Made by a program: the position numbers and the translations under genes. A stretch of DNA of 64,000 nt. It comes from CAVTWH01 sp963738365 (GTDB taxonomy: Bacteria; Actinomycetota; Actinomycetes; Mycobacteriales; Micromonosporaceae). Location of the stretch: positions 1 to 64,000 of the forward strand of contig CAVTWH010000007.1 in the NCBI GenBank assembly GCA_963738365.1, read 5' to 3'. The number at the start of each line of letters is the position of its first letter. Position 1 is the stretch's first letter. Of this stretch, positions 6,974 through 15,814 are shown one piece after another. Below the pieces are notes generated by a model, which made no database searches, had not been told where the DNA came from, and saw only the letters and a list, made by a program, of their open reading frames with translations.

Positions 6974-7900
6974 ATGACCGTGATCCTCACGAAGTCCCTG
7001 ATCGACCGGCATCTACCGGTCGTGGAAGCGATCGACGTGCTGCGGGACGGCTTCCGCGCGCCGGCCGCCGCGCAGCCGTCGTTGCGGATCCACACGGACC
7101 TACCCGGCCCCGGCACAGCCACCTGCCTGATGCCCGGTCTACTCCCCGACGTCCCGGCCTACACCGTGAAAGTCAACGCGAAGTTCCCCGGTGCCCTACC
7201 GGCCCTGCGCGGCGTGGTCTGCCTGCACGACCTCAACAGCGGCGAGCTGCTCGCGCTCGCTGATTCGGCCTCGGTCACCGCCTGGCGCACCGGCCTGGCA
7301 GCCGCGATCGGCACACACGAGCTGGCCGACCGCGCCTCGGACACGCTCGGCTTCGTCGGTGCCGGTGCCCAGGCGCGCACCACGCTCGCCGGCTTACGCC
7401 TACTGCGGCGCTGGCGGCGCGTCGTGGCGTGCGACCTGCACCGGTCCCGTGCCGCCGCGCTCACCGCCGACGTCGTCGCCGACGCCCGGGAGACCGCGGC
7501 CAACGCCGACGTCGTCGTCCTCGCCACCTGGGCCCGCCGGCCGCTGCTCCACCGCGGGGACGTCCGCAGCGGCCAGCATCTCACCACCCTGGGTGCCGAC
7601 GAGCCGGGCAAGGCCGAGCTGTCCGCCGGCATCCTGCGCGACGCCCGGGTCATCGTCGACGACCTCGATCTGGTCGCGACGACCGGCGCCCTGGCCAGCG
7701 CCGGACTCGACGCGGCAGCTGCCGCCGGCACGCTGGGCGACGTGCTGTGCGGCCGACTCGCCGCCCCCGGCAGCAGCACAGACCGTCGTGTCAGCGTGTA
7801 CGCCCCCGTCGGACTGCCGTGGCAGGACCTCGCGGTGACCTGGCTGCTGTACCAGCGCGCGGCGGGCACCGGCGCCACCGTCATCGACCTGCTCGGCTGA
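6974..7900 (+). CDS. Ornithine cyclodeaminase / mu-crystallin family protein
   Basis: About 308 residues, divergent from the peptide operon with a 250-bp shared upstream region. The family holds NAD(P)-dependent ornithine cyclodeaminases, ketimine reductases and diaminopropionate enzymes such as SbnB. Visible features are the N-terminal substrate domain (MPGLLPDVPAYTVKVNAKFP), the catalytic stretch ALADSASVTAWRTGLAAAIG and the Rossmann motif LGFVGAGAQARTTLAGL. The ATG at 6974 is chosen because the fold starts there; upstream in-frame codons look non-coding. It could supply or reduce an unusual amino acid for the neighbouring cluster, which is inference. Confidence 0.8.
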   Translation: MTVILTKSLIDRHLPVVEAIDVLRDGFRAPAAAQPSLRIHTDLPGPGTATCLMPGLLPDVPAYTVKVNAKFPGALPALRGVVCLHDLNSGELLALADSASVTAWRTGLAAAIGTHELADRASDTLGFVGAGAQARTTLAGLRLLRRWRRVVACDLHRSRAAALTADVVADARETAANADVVVLATWARRPLLHRGDVRSGQHLTTLGADEPGKAELSAGILRDARVIVDDLDLVATTGALASAGLDAAAAAGTLGDVLCGRLAAPGSSTDRRVSVYAPVGLPWQDLAVTWLLYQRAAGTGATVIDLLG

Positions 7901-7968
7901 TAGCCGGTGCGAATGCTTGTCGAGCACCTCGGCAGAAGTGTCGGTACCGGTTGCAAGCTTCCAGAGCT

Positions 7969-8142
7969 ATGACGAGGCCCACCGAGACCCTGGATTTCGA
8001 TACGGTTGGCACCGGCCCGTGGGCCGTCTACGGCCACGGCCTGTTCTTCAGCCGTCGAGTGGAGAAACAGCTGGGATTCCTCGGCTGGTCCCCGATCGCC
8101 GACGCGGGATTGACACTGGTTCGCTACGACGCCCGGGGGTAA
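7969..8142 (+). pseudogene. Truncated alpha/beta-hydrolase N-terminus
   Basis: Only 57 codons remain: MTRPTETLDFDTVGTGPWAV, then YGHGLFFSRRVEKQLGF and LTLVRYDARG. This is the start of an alpha/beta-hydrolase with the oxyanion HG motif and the strand leading to D-A-R-G. The catalytic Ser, Asp and His regions are missing. The frame stops where the IS66 remnant begins, so an insertion or deletion at about 8140 removed the rest. Confidence 0.65.
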
Positions 8143-8190
8143 CTGTTTAGGTGGTTCCCGGTAGCCAGGATTGTCCGGCGTGGAGTTGGG

Positions 8191-8685
8191 TCAGGGCTTC
8201 CATGGGCTCAGTCCGTGTTTGCGGGCGGTCGATAGGTAGCTGCGGATGGTTGCGAAGGCGTGGGCGCCGTCCCAGGTGCGTAGGCAGCCGGAGAATTTCT
8301 GGCGGAGTTTGGCCATGCGGATGTCGCGTTCGGCGAGGTTGTTGTCCAACGGTACGCGTAGGTCGTAGGCGAAGCGCAGCACGTCGCTGGCGAAGCCGCC
8401 CAGGCTGGCGAGGAGGTTGGTGGCATGGCTGCGTTTGGCTCTGGCACCGGGTGGTGCGGGTTTGCGGCCCGGCGACCTCGATGATTGCCTGGTAGCGATG
8501 TCGGTAGACGTTAAGCAGCCGGTCCTCGATCTGGTCGGCTGCGACGGTGTGGGCGTGGCGGGCGGTGTTCTGGATCTCGGTCAGTAGTCGGGCTAGGTCT
8601 TCAGCCCAGGTCTGGGTCCGGTCGATGTGGAGGATTCCGGCGAGTTCACGCAGGTGGTGGGCGTTGCACCGTTGATGCGCCGTCG
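8191..8685 (-). pseudogene. IS66-family transposase remnant
   Basis: Reading on the minus strand, NAHHLRELAGILHIDRTQTW and LLTEIQNTARHAHTVAADQI are followed, after a frameshift near 8460, by DVLRFAYDLRVPLDNNLAER, DIRMAKLRQKFSGCLRTWDG and a final SYLSTARKHGLSPWKP. These are hallmark C-terminal blocks of IS66 TnpC. The N-terminal half is absent; its place is taken by an IS701 fragment joined at about 8685. Confidence 0.85.
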
Positions 8686-9120
8686 CATGGCGGCGGTATG
8701 AGTCCAGCTGTCATGCACCGCGATACTCGCAAAGCCGGGGAGGACTCCGCCGGCGGACTTGGTGCCTTTCTTCAGGAATCCCGTCTCATCAACGATCAGG
8801 ATGCCGTTCGACTCGCCCAACTGTTCGGCGACCCAGGCGCGCAGGTGATCGCGTACCGCATCCGGGTCCCGGCAGGCGCCGTTGAGCAGCCGTTGCATCC
8901 CGTCTGGGCTAGGGTCACCGGCCGCCTTGGCCAGGGTCCAGCTGTTCTTATCCGCCAACGGTGACAACAGGCCCACCAGATAGGCGCAACCCTGTCGGCG
9001 CGGCTCGACCCGGCCGAACCTGCGAGCGAACCGGTCCATCAGATCATCCAGACCTGTTGCCCAGTCGGCAATCTCGTAGATCGACACATGCGGTGAGCGC
9101 CACTCACGGTTCGGTGGCAT
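8686..9120 (-). pseudogene. N-terminal remnant of an IS701-family transposase
   Basis: About 145 codons begin MPPNREWRSPHVSIYEIADW and contain FARRFGRVEPRRQ, YLVGLLSPLADKNSWTLAK and the conserved ILIVDETGFLKKGTKSAG, which includes the first catalytic Asp. This matches the start of IS701 transposases, normally about 400 residues. At about 8685 the open frame passes directly into out-of-frame IS66 sequence, so the element was cut and joined there. Confidence 0.85.
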
Positions 9121-9526
9121 CTCGTTCGCCGGCCGTCTCGGCCGTGATTGCTCCGCCTCCTACTGCAGGACCTGAGGTGTCCCGAGGAGAACATGACATG
9201 GGGGTACGGGGAGGGCCAGGCCGGCCAGTACCGAGAGCATCGCGAACGCGAGCGCCAGCACCCCGGCGGTCAGCGGACCCAGCACCCGCACCGGCGGCAG
9301 TCCGACTTTTCAGCCCGGCCGGCGGGCTGAGCGGCACTGTTCATGCGCACAGGTTCCCACGGGGGACGGGCTCAGGAGGCCAAGTCGGCGCAACCGCCAC
9401 GTTCGGCGCAGCAGCCGTGGTCGGGCGCTGATGAGGTATCGACCACAATCGATTGACATCGATCCCAGTCATGGTCTAGACACTTATAAACATTGATGTC
9501 ATTGAGTTGGGCCGGAAGGATTGGGT
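9121..9526. other. Intergenic stretch with membrane-peptide debris and a possible promoter
   Basis: No intact gene is seen. On the minus strand about 40 hydrophobic codons (VLGPLTAGVLALAFAMLSVL near 9280) look like one or two membrane helices of a lost gene. Near the right end TTGACA (9453-9458) is followed 18 bases later by TAGACA, a possible sigma-70-type promoter for the DoxX gene, in unusually AT-rich sequence. Confidence 0.35.
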
Positions 9527-9979
9527 ATGCGCGGGAACCGCTTCACGGAAGTCGTCTGGACGCTGTTCCGAATCGTGATTGGACTGCTGTTCAGTTTGCA
9601 CGGTGCATCGACGGTGTTCGGGATCTTCGGCGGCAACCGGGGCGGCGGGCATGCCGCGACGGTGGGCACGTGGCCAGGCTGGTACGCCGGCGTCATCCAA
9701 CTGGTGTGCGGTCTGCTCGTCCTGATCGGCTTGCTGACGGTACCGGCGGCCGTGCTCGCCTCCGGGTCCATGGCGTACGCGTACTTCACCGTGCACCAGC
9801 CGCACGCACTGCTCCCGCTTCAGAATGGCGGTGATGCCCCGGTCCTGTTCTGCTGGGCGTTCCTAGCCATCGCCGTGGTGGGCGCCGGGCCATGGTCGGT
9901 CGACGGCCTGCGTCGTGTCCGCAGCTCCTCACCGGCGGATCCCGCGACCGACAGCGAACCCACCGTCCAGGTGTCGTGA
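9527..9979 (+). CDS. DoxX-family integral membrane protein
   Basis: About 150 residues with four membrane helices: VVWTLFRIVIGLLFSLHGAS, WYAGVIQLVCGLLVLIGLL, AAVLASGSMAYAYFTVHQP and FCWAFLAIAVVGAGPWSVDG. This is the DoxX layout; family members are poorly defined and several act in redox balance with thiol systems. The ATG at 9527 is chosen over the TTG at 9521 because GGAAGGA lies seven bases upstream. The C-terminus is a short polar tail. It is a single-gene unit ending 23 bp before a tRNA-Lys 3-prime repeat. Confidence 0.88.
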   Translation: MRGNRFTEVVWTLFRIVIGLLFSLHGASTVFGIFGGNRGGGHAATVGTWPGWYAGVIQLVCGLLVLIGLLTVPAAVLASGSMAYAYFTVHQPHALLPLQNGGDAPVLFCWAFLAIAVVGAGPWSVDGLRRVRSSSPADPATDSEPTVQVS

Positions 9980-10002
9980 CGGCGGGTGGGGCATCTCATA
10001 GA

Positions 10003-10044
10003 TTAATCCGCGGGTTCGGGGTTCAAGTCCCTGGCGGCGCACCA
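10003..10044 (+). repeat. tRNA-Lys(CUU) 3-prime end, copy 2, with encoded CCA
   Basis: The 42 bases from TTAATCCGCGGG to GCGCACCA match the 3-prime part of a tRNA-Lys, including T-arm CGGGG-TTCAAGT-CCCTG, acceptor strand GCGGCGC and CCA. The 5-prime half is missing. Identical core sequence occurs at 2871-2904 and 59502-59540, while flanking sequence here is different. It is interpreted as an attachment-site scar of a separate integration event. Confidence 0.7.
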
Positions 10045-10253
10045 ACCTGACCAGAGCGTATAGCTGTTGAGCTATGCGCCCTTGGGTTGTGGGACACGGA
10101 TGGGGCACTTCTGGGTCACGCGTCTGCCGGGCGACCGGCGCTGTGTGCTGCGGCGGGCGGCGCGCGCGGGCAGTCGTCGACGCGGGAATCGTTGCCGCTA
10201 CCGGGTTTCAGGAGTTGAGCGAAGCGCGTGCCTGCGGGCACTGGCGGGTCGGG

Positions 10254-12407
10254 TCAGCGCTGGGCGGTCACGTCGGCCAGCGCGGCGCCCAGCGTCTTCA
10301 CCGTCACTCCCGACGCCTTCAGGTAGGCCAGCTGGGTGTCCAGGTCAGCGGTCTTCACCGCGTACGTGTCGCCGGCCGCCAGCTGGTTCTCGACCTGGTG
10401 GTACACCAGCACCAGCCAGGTCCGCTGCGCCCCGGCCTGGTCGATCCACGCCGCCACCTGGGCATTGGTCGTCGTCGCGTCGATGTTCTGCACCACGATG
10501 TTGTACGGGTTGAAGAAGTCCCGGCTGTTGAAGCCGACGTCGGTGGAGCGGTGCGAGGCGTAGTACTGCTTGATGGCGGTGACGGCCGTGTCGTTGGAGG
10601 CGCCGTAGGGGCTGGCGAAACTGGTGGCGACCGACGAGCCGAACAGCTGGCGCAGCGTGCTCTGCGAGTCTGCGAGCTCGCTGCGCAGCTGGGTGGCGGT
10701 GAGCGTGGTGAGGTCGGAGTGCGACACCGTGTGCGAGCCGATCTCGCTGCCCGCCGTCTGGAAGGCGCGGATCTGGGTAGCCGTCATGTAGTTCGGCGCA
10801 CCGATGTTGCCGGTGATGATGTACTGGGTGGACGGCAGGCCGTACTTCTGCAGCAGCGGCAGCCCGTTGGTGGAGATGTTGCTCCAGCCGTCGTCGAAGG
10901 TCAGGCTCACCAGGGCCTGATTGAACCCGACCGGCGTGTAACCGGCGATGGCATAGTCGTCGGTCTCGACCCAGCCGACGCTGGCGAGCAACACGAAGAC
11001 GGTCACCGACTGGGCGCCGTTCGGCGCGGTGAAGACGGCGCTGTACTGCTGCCAGCTGGTGGGGTTGGCGCTCGCCGTGCTCAGCGCCCGGTAGGCGTGG
11101 CTGCCGTCGGCCATGGCGAGGTCGGCCACCACGAGCGGCTGCGTGTTGGACTTGAGCCAGGCGGAGAAGCGGTAGCTCTGGCCGTCGCGCAGGCCGGTCA
11201 CCGGGGTGAAGTACCACTTCGCGTCGCCGTCGGTGTAGCTGGCGACGGTGGTCTTGACGCTTCTGGCGCCGGTGTGGCCGTCGCTCGGGTAGCTGAACGC
11301 GACCGTGTTCGTACCCCACGAGCTGTGTTGCCAGCCGTCCGGGGCGGTCCCGTTCGCGGACGTCTCGACGGACGGGTTGGCGATGGTGAGCGGCGCGGGC
11401 GGCGCCGGTGCGGCGGCGCCCGCGCTCAGGCTCACGTCATCCAGGGTCAGGGTGCCGACCTTGTCGAGCAGGTGGTAGACGACCACGCTGATCGCGCCGG
11501 TGGGGGCCGTCAGGGTCGCCGTGTACGCCGCCCAGGTGGCGGCCGCGGGGGCCGGCGCGAGCTCGACGTAGCTGGTGCCGTAGGCGGTGGTGTACGCGGC
11601 GACCAGGCGGGTGACCACCGGGCTGGAGTAGAAGTCGCTGTACGTGTACTGCTGGCCCGCGGTCACGGTGACGGGATTGGCGTACCACTTGGCATCGCCG
11701 TCGCGGTACGTCGTGATGCTGACGCTCACGCTGCGACTGCCGCTGTGGCCGGTGGCCTGGTAGGTGAAGCTGGCGTTGTTCGTCCCCCACCCACTGCGCT
11801 GCCAACCGGCCGGAGCGGTCCCGTTGGCGGTCTCCAGTGAGGGGTTGGCGATCAGGTTGGTGGAGGTGACGGCGGCGGCCAGGCTGGCGTCGTCGATCGT
11901 CAGGCTGCCTACGGTGGGCAGGATGTGCAGCACCGCCGCCATGATGGCGCCGGCCGGCACGGTGAACGTGTTGGTCGCCTGCTGCCAGGCGGCTGCCGGG
12001 CCGAGGGAAGCCAGGTAGGCGTAGGTCACCTTGCCGGTGGCGTCGGTGTAGGCGACGTCCAGCTCGCTGCTGGCCGTCGCCTTGTAGAACTCGCTGTAGG
12101 TGTACTGCTTACCGCTGGTGACGTTGAGCGCGTCGGGCATCCACTTCGCGTCGCCGCTGGTGCGCGCGCTCGTGGTGACGTTCAGGCCGATCTTGCCGGT
12201 GTGGGCGTCGCTGGTGGCCTTCAACACGGTGGTGCCGGTGCCCCAGCTGGCCGGGGTCCAGTAAGCCGGCTGGCCGGCGGCCAGGGTCTCGGCGGACGGG
12301 TTCTGGATCAGGTTCACGCTGTCGGCGGAGGCCGGCGTCGGCCAGGCGACGGCGGCGAGCGTCACCGCCAACACGGTGGCCATTGCCATCCGAAGGATTC
12401 GATTCAT
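10254..12407 (-). CDS. Secreted polysaccharide deacetylase with three tandem carbohydrate-binding-like modules
   Basis: 717 residues from the ATG at 12407. A signal peptide (MNRILRMAMATVLAVTLAAV, cleavage after PASA) is followed by three modules of about 150 residues, each starting NPSxET (NLIQNPSAET, NLIANPSLET, IANPSVETS), like jelly-roll CBMs. The C-terminal NodB domain has SLTFDDGWSN with the catalytic and metal Asp, SEIGSHTVSHSDL with both metal His, and VLVYHQV. The usual R-P-P-Y-G motif reads ASPYGASND, so the Arg is replaced. It probably trims acetyl groups from xylan, chitin or peptidoglycan outside the cell; two xylanases lie in the same window. Confidence 0.9.
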   Translation of the reverse strand: MNRILRMAMATVLAVTLAAVAWPTPASADSVNLIQNPSAETLAAGQPAYWTPASWGTGTTVLKATSDAHTGKIGLNVTTSARTSGDAKWMPDALNVTSGKQYTYSEFYKATASSELDVAYTDATGKVTYAYLASLGPAAAWQQATNTFTVPAGAIMAAVLHILPTVGSLTIDDASLAAAVTSTNLIANPSLETANGTAPAGWQRSGWGTNNASFTYQATGHSGSRSVSVSITTYRDGDAKWYANPVTVTAGQQYTYSDFYSSPVVTRLVAAYTTAYGTSYVELAPAPAAATWAAYTATLTAPTGAISVVVYHLLDKVGTLTLDDVSLSAGAAAPAPPAPLTIANPSVETSANGTAPDGWQHSSWGTNTVAFSYPSDGHTGARSVKTTVASYTDGDAKWYFTPVTGLRDGQSYRFSAWLKSNTQPLVVADLAMADGSHAYRALSTASANPTSWQQYSAVFTAPNGAQSVTVFVLLASVGWVETDDYAIAGYTPVGFNQALVSLTFDDGWSNISTNGLPLLQKYGLPSTQYIITGNIGAPNYMTATQIRAFQTAGSEIGSHTVSHSDLTTLTATQLRSELADSQSTLRQLFGSSVATSFASPYGASNDTAVTAIKQYYASHRSTDVGFNSRDFFNPYNIVVQNIDATTTNAQVAAWIDQAGAQRTWLVLVYHQVENQLAAGDTYAVKTADLDTQLAYLKASGVTVKTLGAALADVTAQR

Positions 12408-12911
12408 TGCTTGCTGATCCGGCCCTGCCCGTTGCCCGTCGCGGTACATCTGCCCCGGGACCTGCGCTGATGCGCTTTGGACGGTGGTTTGGCCCGGTCG
12501 TGGCATGATCGCCGGCACGGGTAAGGAGCGCAATCGCCGCCCCGGCTCCCTTCGGTACCGGGACGGCTCGACCAACCTGGCCGGACGGCTGCCCGGGCCT
12601 CGTCCCCACCAGGTCCCTTCTCGACGTCGATATCAGAAAAATCCGAAACGCCGGAACGCCTCTCTTGAGGCGGCCAGCGTCATCGGTACCGGAGTGGCGG
12701 TCAGCGGCAGGTGGTAGGCGTCGGACGTTGTCGGTTGCCGGTAGGGATTGTTTGAGTTGTCCGGTAGGAGACCTGGCCGGCGGTCAGGCTGCCAGCGACA
12801 CCTGCCGAGATCGAGCTGGCGCGGGGTTGTCCATACCGGGCGCTGTCATCGATGGCGTAGTAGCGTCGTTTTGGCCGCTAGTTGACGTGTCTGGCGAAGG
12901 CGACCCACCCT
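12408..12911. other. Intergenic region between divergent genes
   Basis: About 500 bp separate the deacetylase and the HTH gene. A short AT-rich patch at 12628-12655 (GATATCAGAAAAATCCGAAA) is the best place for a promoter or operator. No RNA gene, repeat or convincing small gene is seen. Confidence 0.4.
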
Positions 12912-13574
12912 ATGGATGTTTTGACTGCTGACGGTCCTGGTCGTGTAGGGACGGCGACGGAGTTCGTGGCTGCCCTTCGTGCCCTGTGCCAACGGACCGA
13001 GTTGACAAATCGGCAGCTCGAGGACCGGGCGCGGGCAGCTGGTGTGCGGTTGTCCCGCAGCACGATCGCAGGCGTGTTGTCCGGCAGGTGCGTACCGAGA
13101 GCACAAACGATCACCGCGTTGGTGCTGGCGTGTGGCGGTGACCGGAGCGCGGTGCAGATGTGGCTGGCCGCGCGTCGGCAGATCCTCGCGTCGGAGCGAG
13201 CGGTGTCCGATCTGGCAGGGGCGGTCGAGGCGTGGCTCACAGCGCGCTGGCCGGTCCGGCAGGCGAAGCAGGCCGAGGTCGATCTGGCAGCGGAGGTGGA
13301 TGCCTGGCTCACGGCGCGTACCTCCACTGGGGAGGTGGGTCGTCAGGCGTTGACGCCGCCGACAGTGGGGTACGAGGGTCAGCAGCCCGCTGTCGGCTTC
13401 AGTCAGGGGCGGCTGGCTGAGGCTGTGGCCGGCCAGACGGGGACAAGCCGGTGGATCGGCGTACATCGCCGGACCAGGCGTCGTGCCCCGCAGCTGCCTG
13501 CCGTGATGTCGTGGCGGGCGAGCCGGGCGCCGACCACTGGCGAATATCCTCTCGTGAAGGCGCGGAGGCACTGA
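12912..13574 (+). CDS. Helix-turn-helix protein with duplicated helical segments
   Basis: 220 residues. The start MDVLTADGPGRVGTATEFVA leads into an XRE-like DNA-binding domain (FVAALRALCQRTELTNRQLE, RLSRSTIAGVLSGRCVPR). Two similar helical stretches follow: LAGAVEAWLTARWPV and LAAEVDAWLTARTST. The last 80 residues are low in recognisable structure. Actinobacteria carry many such XRE front ends joined to unknown tails. No partner gene is adjacent; the ribosomal protection gene downstream is convergent. Target is unknown. Confidence 0.65.
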   Translation: MDVLTADGPGRVGTATEFVAALRALCQRTELTNRQLEDRARAAGVRLSRSTIAGVLSGRCVPRAQTITALVLACGGDRSAVQMWLAARRQILASERAVSDLAGAVEAWLTARWPVRQAKQAEVDLAAEVDAWLTARTSTGEVGRQALTPPTVGYEGQQPAVGFSQGRLAEAVAGQTGTSRWIGVHRRTRRRAPQLPAVMSWRASRAPTTGEYPLVKARRH

Positions 13575-13657
13575 CCCGAAGGTCCACCGGATCGCTGGGC
13601 TGGCCTGCGAAGCCTGGCCGGGCCGCAGCCGCTGGGACCAGCCAGCCGGTGATCCCC

Positions 13658-15613
13658 TCATCGAGGTACGGCACGGAACCACAGCTCCCGGTCGGCCGGG
13701 TCGGGCCCGTGTCGGGGCAGTACCGGCAGGTCTGCGCCGGTGATCGCTGCGTAGTGGTCGAAGTGGGTGGTCAGAACCGCCTCGCCCCCGGTGAGGTCGG
13801 GCAGGGCGGCGGCCACCTGAGGGACCCGCGCTGACGGCAGGGTGCCGCTGACGTCGAGGTATCCGTCTGCGGTGGCGCTGTCGTAGATCACCGCCCCGAG
13901 CCGGCCGAGCAGGGCGAGTACCGCGTCGACCGCGGGGTGCGGGAGGTTGACGTCGAACCGTTCGATCGGCTGGCACACCCGGGTACCGGCCTGGCGCAGC
14001 GCCGCGGTCACCACCACGGGGGCTAGGTTGCGGAAGTCGGCCGCCACGGTCGAGACCGATTTGTCGAACTTCTGGTGCGGCCGGCTCTGCCTCGGCGAGT
14101 ACTGCGAGGACGTCATGGTGACCGTGCAGTCGGTGACCGGCCAGCCGTGGTGGCCGTGCCGCAGTGCGGTTCGTACACCCTCCTCCGTGGCCGCGATGAA
14201 CGCCGGCGGCAGCCGCCCGGGCTCGATGCCGGGGCGGAACTCGATTCCACGCCCGACCGGGGCGGCCGCAATGCGCAAGCCGAGCCCGGCCAGGTACGGG
14301 TTGCCGCGCTCGCGCATCCGGTCCTCGGCCGCTCCACTGCCGGTGACCCGTTCAATGCAGGCCGTCAGCGTGCCGGAGAACCGCACCCGCACGCCGTAGC
14401 GATCCGCCAGGAGCGCGGCGAGCACCTCCTTCTGAACCTCGCCGTGCAGGCGGATCACCGCCTGCTGCTGGTACTCGTCGAGCCTCAGGTCGACCAGCGG
14501 GTCCTCGTCGGCCAGCTCGGCCAAGCCGGCGAACATGGCCAGGCGCTGGGCCGGATCCACGGGTTCGACCAGCGCCTGCCGGGTGGGCGGCGGGAACTGG
14601 TACGCGCTGCGCCGAGGCGAGTCACCGATGTGCTGGCCGATCCGGGCCGACAGGCCGCGGACCGCCGCGATCTGGCCGGCAGACACCGATCGGCGCACCA
14701 GCACACCGGCCGGTTCGATCACGGCGATCTCGGTGACCGTTTGCGGGCGCCCCCCGGTGATCTGCACCCGGTCCCGGACCCGCATCCTCCCGGACCACAG
14801 GCGCAGCCAGGCCCGTCGGCCGTGGCCGTCACGGTCGACGGCGAAGACGGTACCCGCCAGTGGGCCCGCCGGCTGTGGGTCCTGGGGCAGCAGATCGGCG
14901 ACGATCCGGCGCAGCTGCGGCAGCCCGGCCCCGGTGATCGCCGAGCCGCATGCCACCGGGGTGAGCGAGTCCCGGCGGACCGCGTTCCGGATCGCGTGCC
15001 GCACTTCGCCGACGCGTACCGGATCGCCGTTCAGCCACCGCGCCGCCACCGTGTCGTTGACCTCAGCCACCGCCTCCACCACGGATTCGGCGTCCAGGCT
15101 GATGGCCCGCACCTGGGCGTCGCGGCCGCCCTGACCGGTGACGCTGGTGAGCACGACCGGGTGCGCCGCGAGCCGCCCGTGCAGCTGCGTCACCACCCGG
15201 TCGACGTCGGCGTCGCGGCGGTCCACCTTGTTGAGGAAGAACACCGTCGGTACGCCGATCCGCCGCAGCGCCCGCCAGATTGCGACGGTCTGCGGTTGTA
15301 CACCCTCCACGCTGGAAACCACCAGCACCGCAGCATCCAGCACGGCCAACGAACGCTCGACCTCCGCGATGAAGTCGGGGTGGCCCGGCGTGTCCACCAG
15401 GTTGACGGTCAGGTCGCCAAGCGCTATCGACGTGACGGCCGCTCGGATGGTGATGCCGCGCTGACGCTCCAACTCCATCGAGTCGGTCCGGGTGGTGCCG
15501 GCGTCCACGCTGCCGAGCTCGGCCACAGCGCCGGCCTCGTACAGCAGGCGTTCGGTCAGGCTGGTCTTCCCAGCGTCAACATGGGCGACGATTCCGAGGT
15601 TGAGCAAGGCCAA
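13658..15613 (-). CDS. Tetracycline-resistance-type ribosomal protection GTPase
   Basis: 651 residues, the length of TetM/TetO/OtrA proteins. G-domain motifs are intact: IVAHVDAGKTSLTERLL (P-loop), RGITI (switch I), VDTPGHPDF (G3) and FLNKVDRRD (G4). The later domains match the EF-G-like architecture, with a domain IV segment KFDKSVSTVAADF and a C-terminal domain V. Such proteins bind the ribosome and eject tetracycline. The start is TTG at 15613 with GGAG nine bases upstream; no ATG is available nearby. In soil actinobacteria these genes can be intrinsic (OtrA type) rather than acquired. No biosynthetic tetracycline genes are nearby. Confidence 0.88.
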   Translation of the reverse strand: MALLNLGIVAHVDAGKTSLTERLLYEAGAVAELGSVDAGTTRTDSMELERQRGITIRAAVTSIALGDLTVNLVDTPGHPDFIAEVERSLAVLDAAVLVVSSVEGVQPQTVAIWRALRRIGVPTVFFLNKVDRRDADVDRVVTQLHGRLAAHPVVLTSVTGQGGRDAQVRAISLDAESVVEAVAEVNDTVAARWLNGDPVRVGEVRHAIRNAVRRDSLTPVACGSAITGAGLPQLRRIVADLLPQDPQPAGPLAGTVFAVDRDGHGRRAWLRLWSGRMRVRDRVQITGGRPQTVTEIAVIEPAGVLVRRSVSAGQIAAVRGLSARIGQHIGDSPRRSAYQFPPPTRQALVEPVDPAQRLAMFAGLAELADEDPLVDLRLDEYQQQAVIRLHGEVQKEVLAALLADRYGVRVRFSGTLTACIERVTGSGAAEDRMRERGNPYLAGLGLRIAAAPVGRGIEFRPGIEPGRLPPAFIAATEEGVRTALRHGHHGWPVTDCTVTMTSSQYSPRQSRPHQKFDKSVSTVAADFRNLAPVVVTAALRQAGTRVCQPIERFDVNLPHPAVDAVLALLGRLGAVIYDSATADGYLDVSGTLPSARVPQVAAALPDLTGGEAVLTTHFDHYAAITGADLPVLPRHGPDPADRELWFRAVPR

Positions 15614-15814
15614 GGTGCAACTCCACGGTAGGACGGTTGATGGTCCGGGGCGTGGAAGTTGCTCGCATGGTCACTCCTCAATGTCATGGTGATCGCTCGT
15701 CAGGTCTACCGGGCTACAGCCGGCCGCCGCCACCGAATTACTCGAGGCGGTATCGTTTCGGGCCGCCGAAGTCGGGCACCGTGCCCGAACACGACCCCCT
15801 CACCGTGACGGCTG

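Noticed and set aside
10074..11840. 588-codon plus-strand open frame
   Set aside because: Antisense to the polysaccharide deacetylase, whose motifs are clear; the reverse frame is Val/Gly/Arg-rich noise.
14075..15631. 518-codon plus-strand open frame
   Set aside because: Antisense to the ribosomal protection gene, which has all GTPase motifs.
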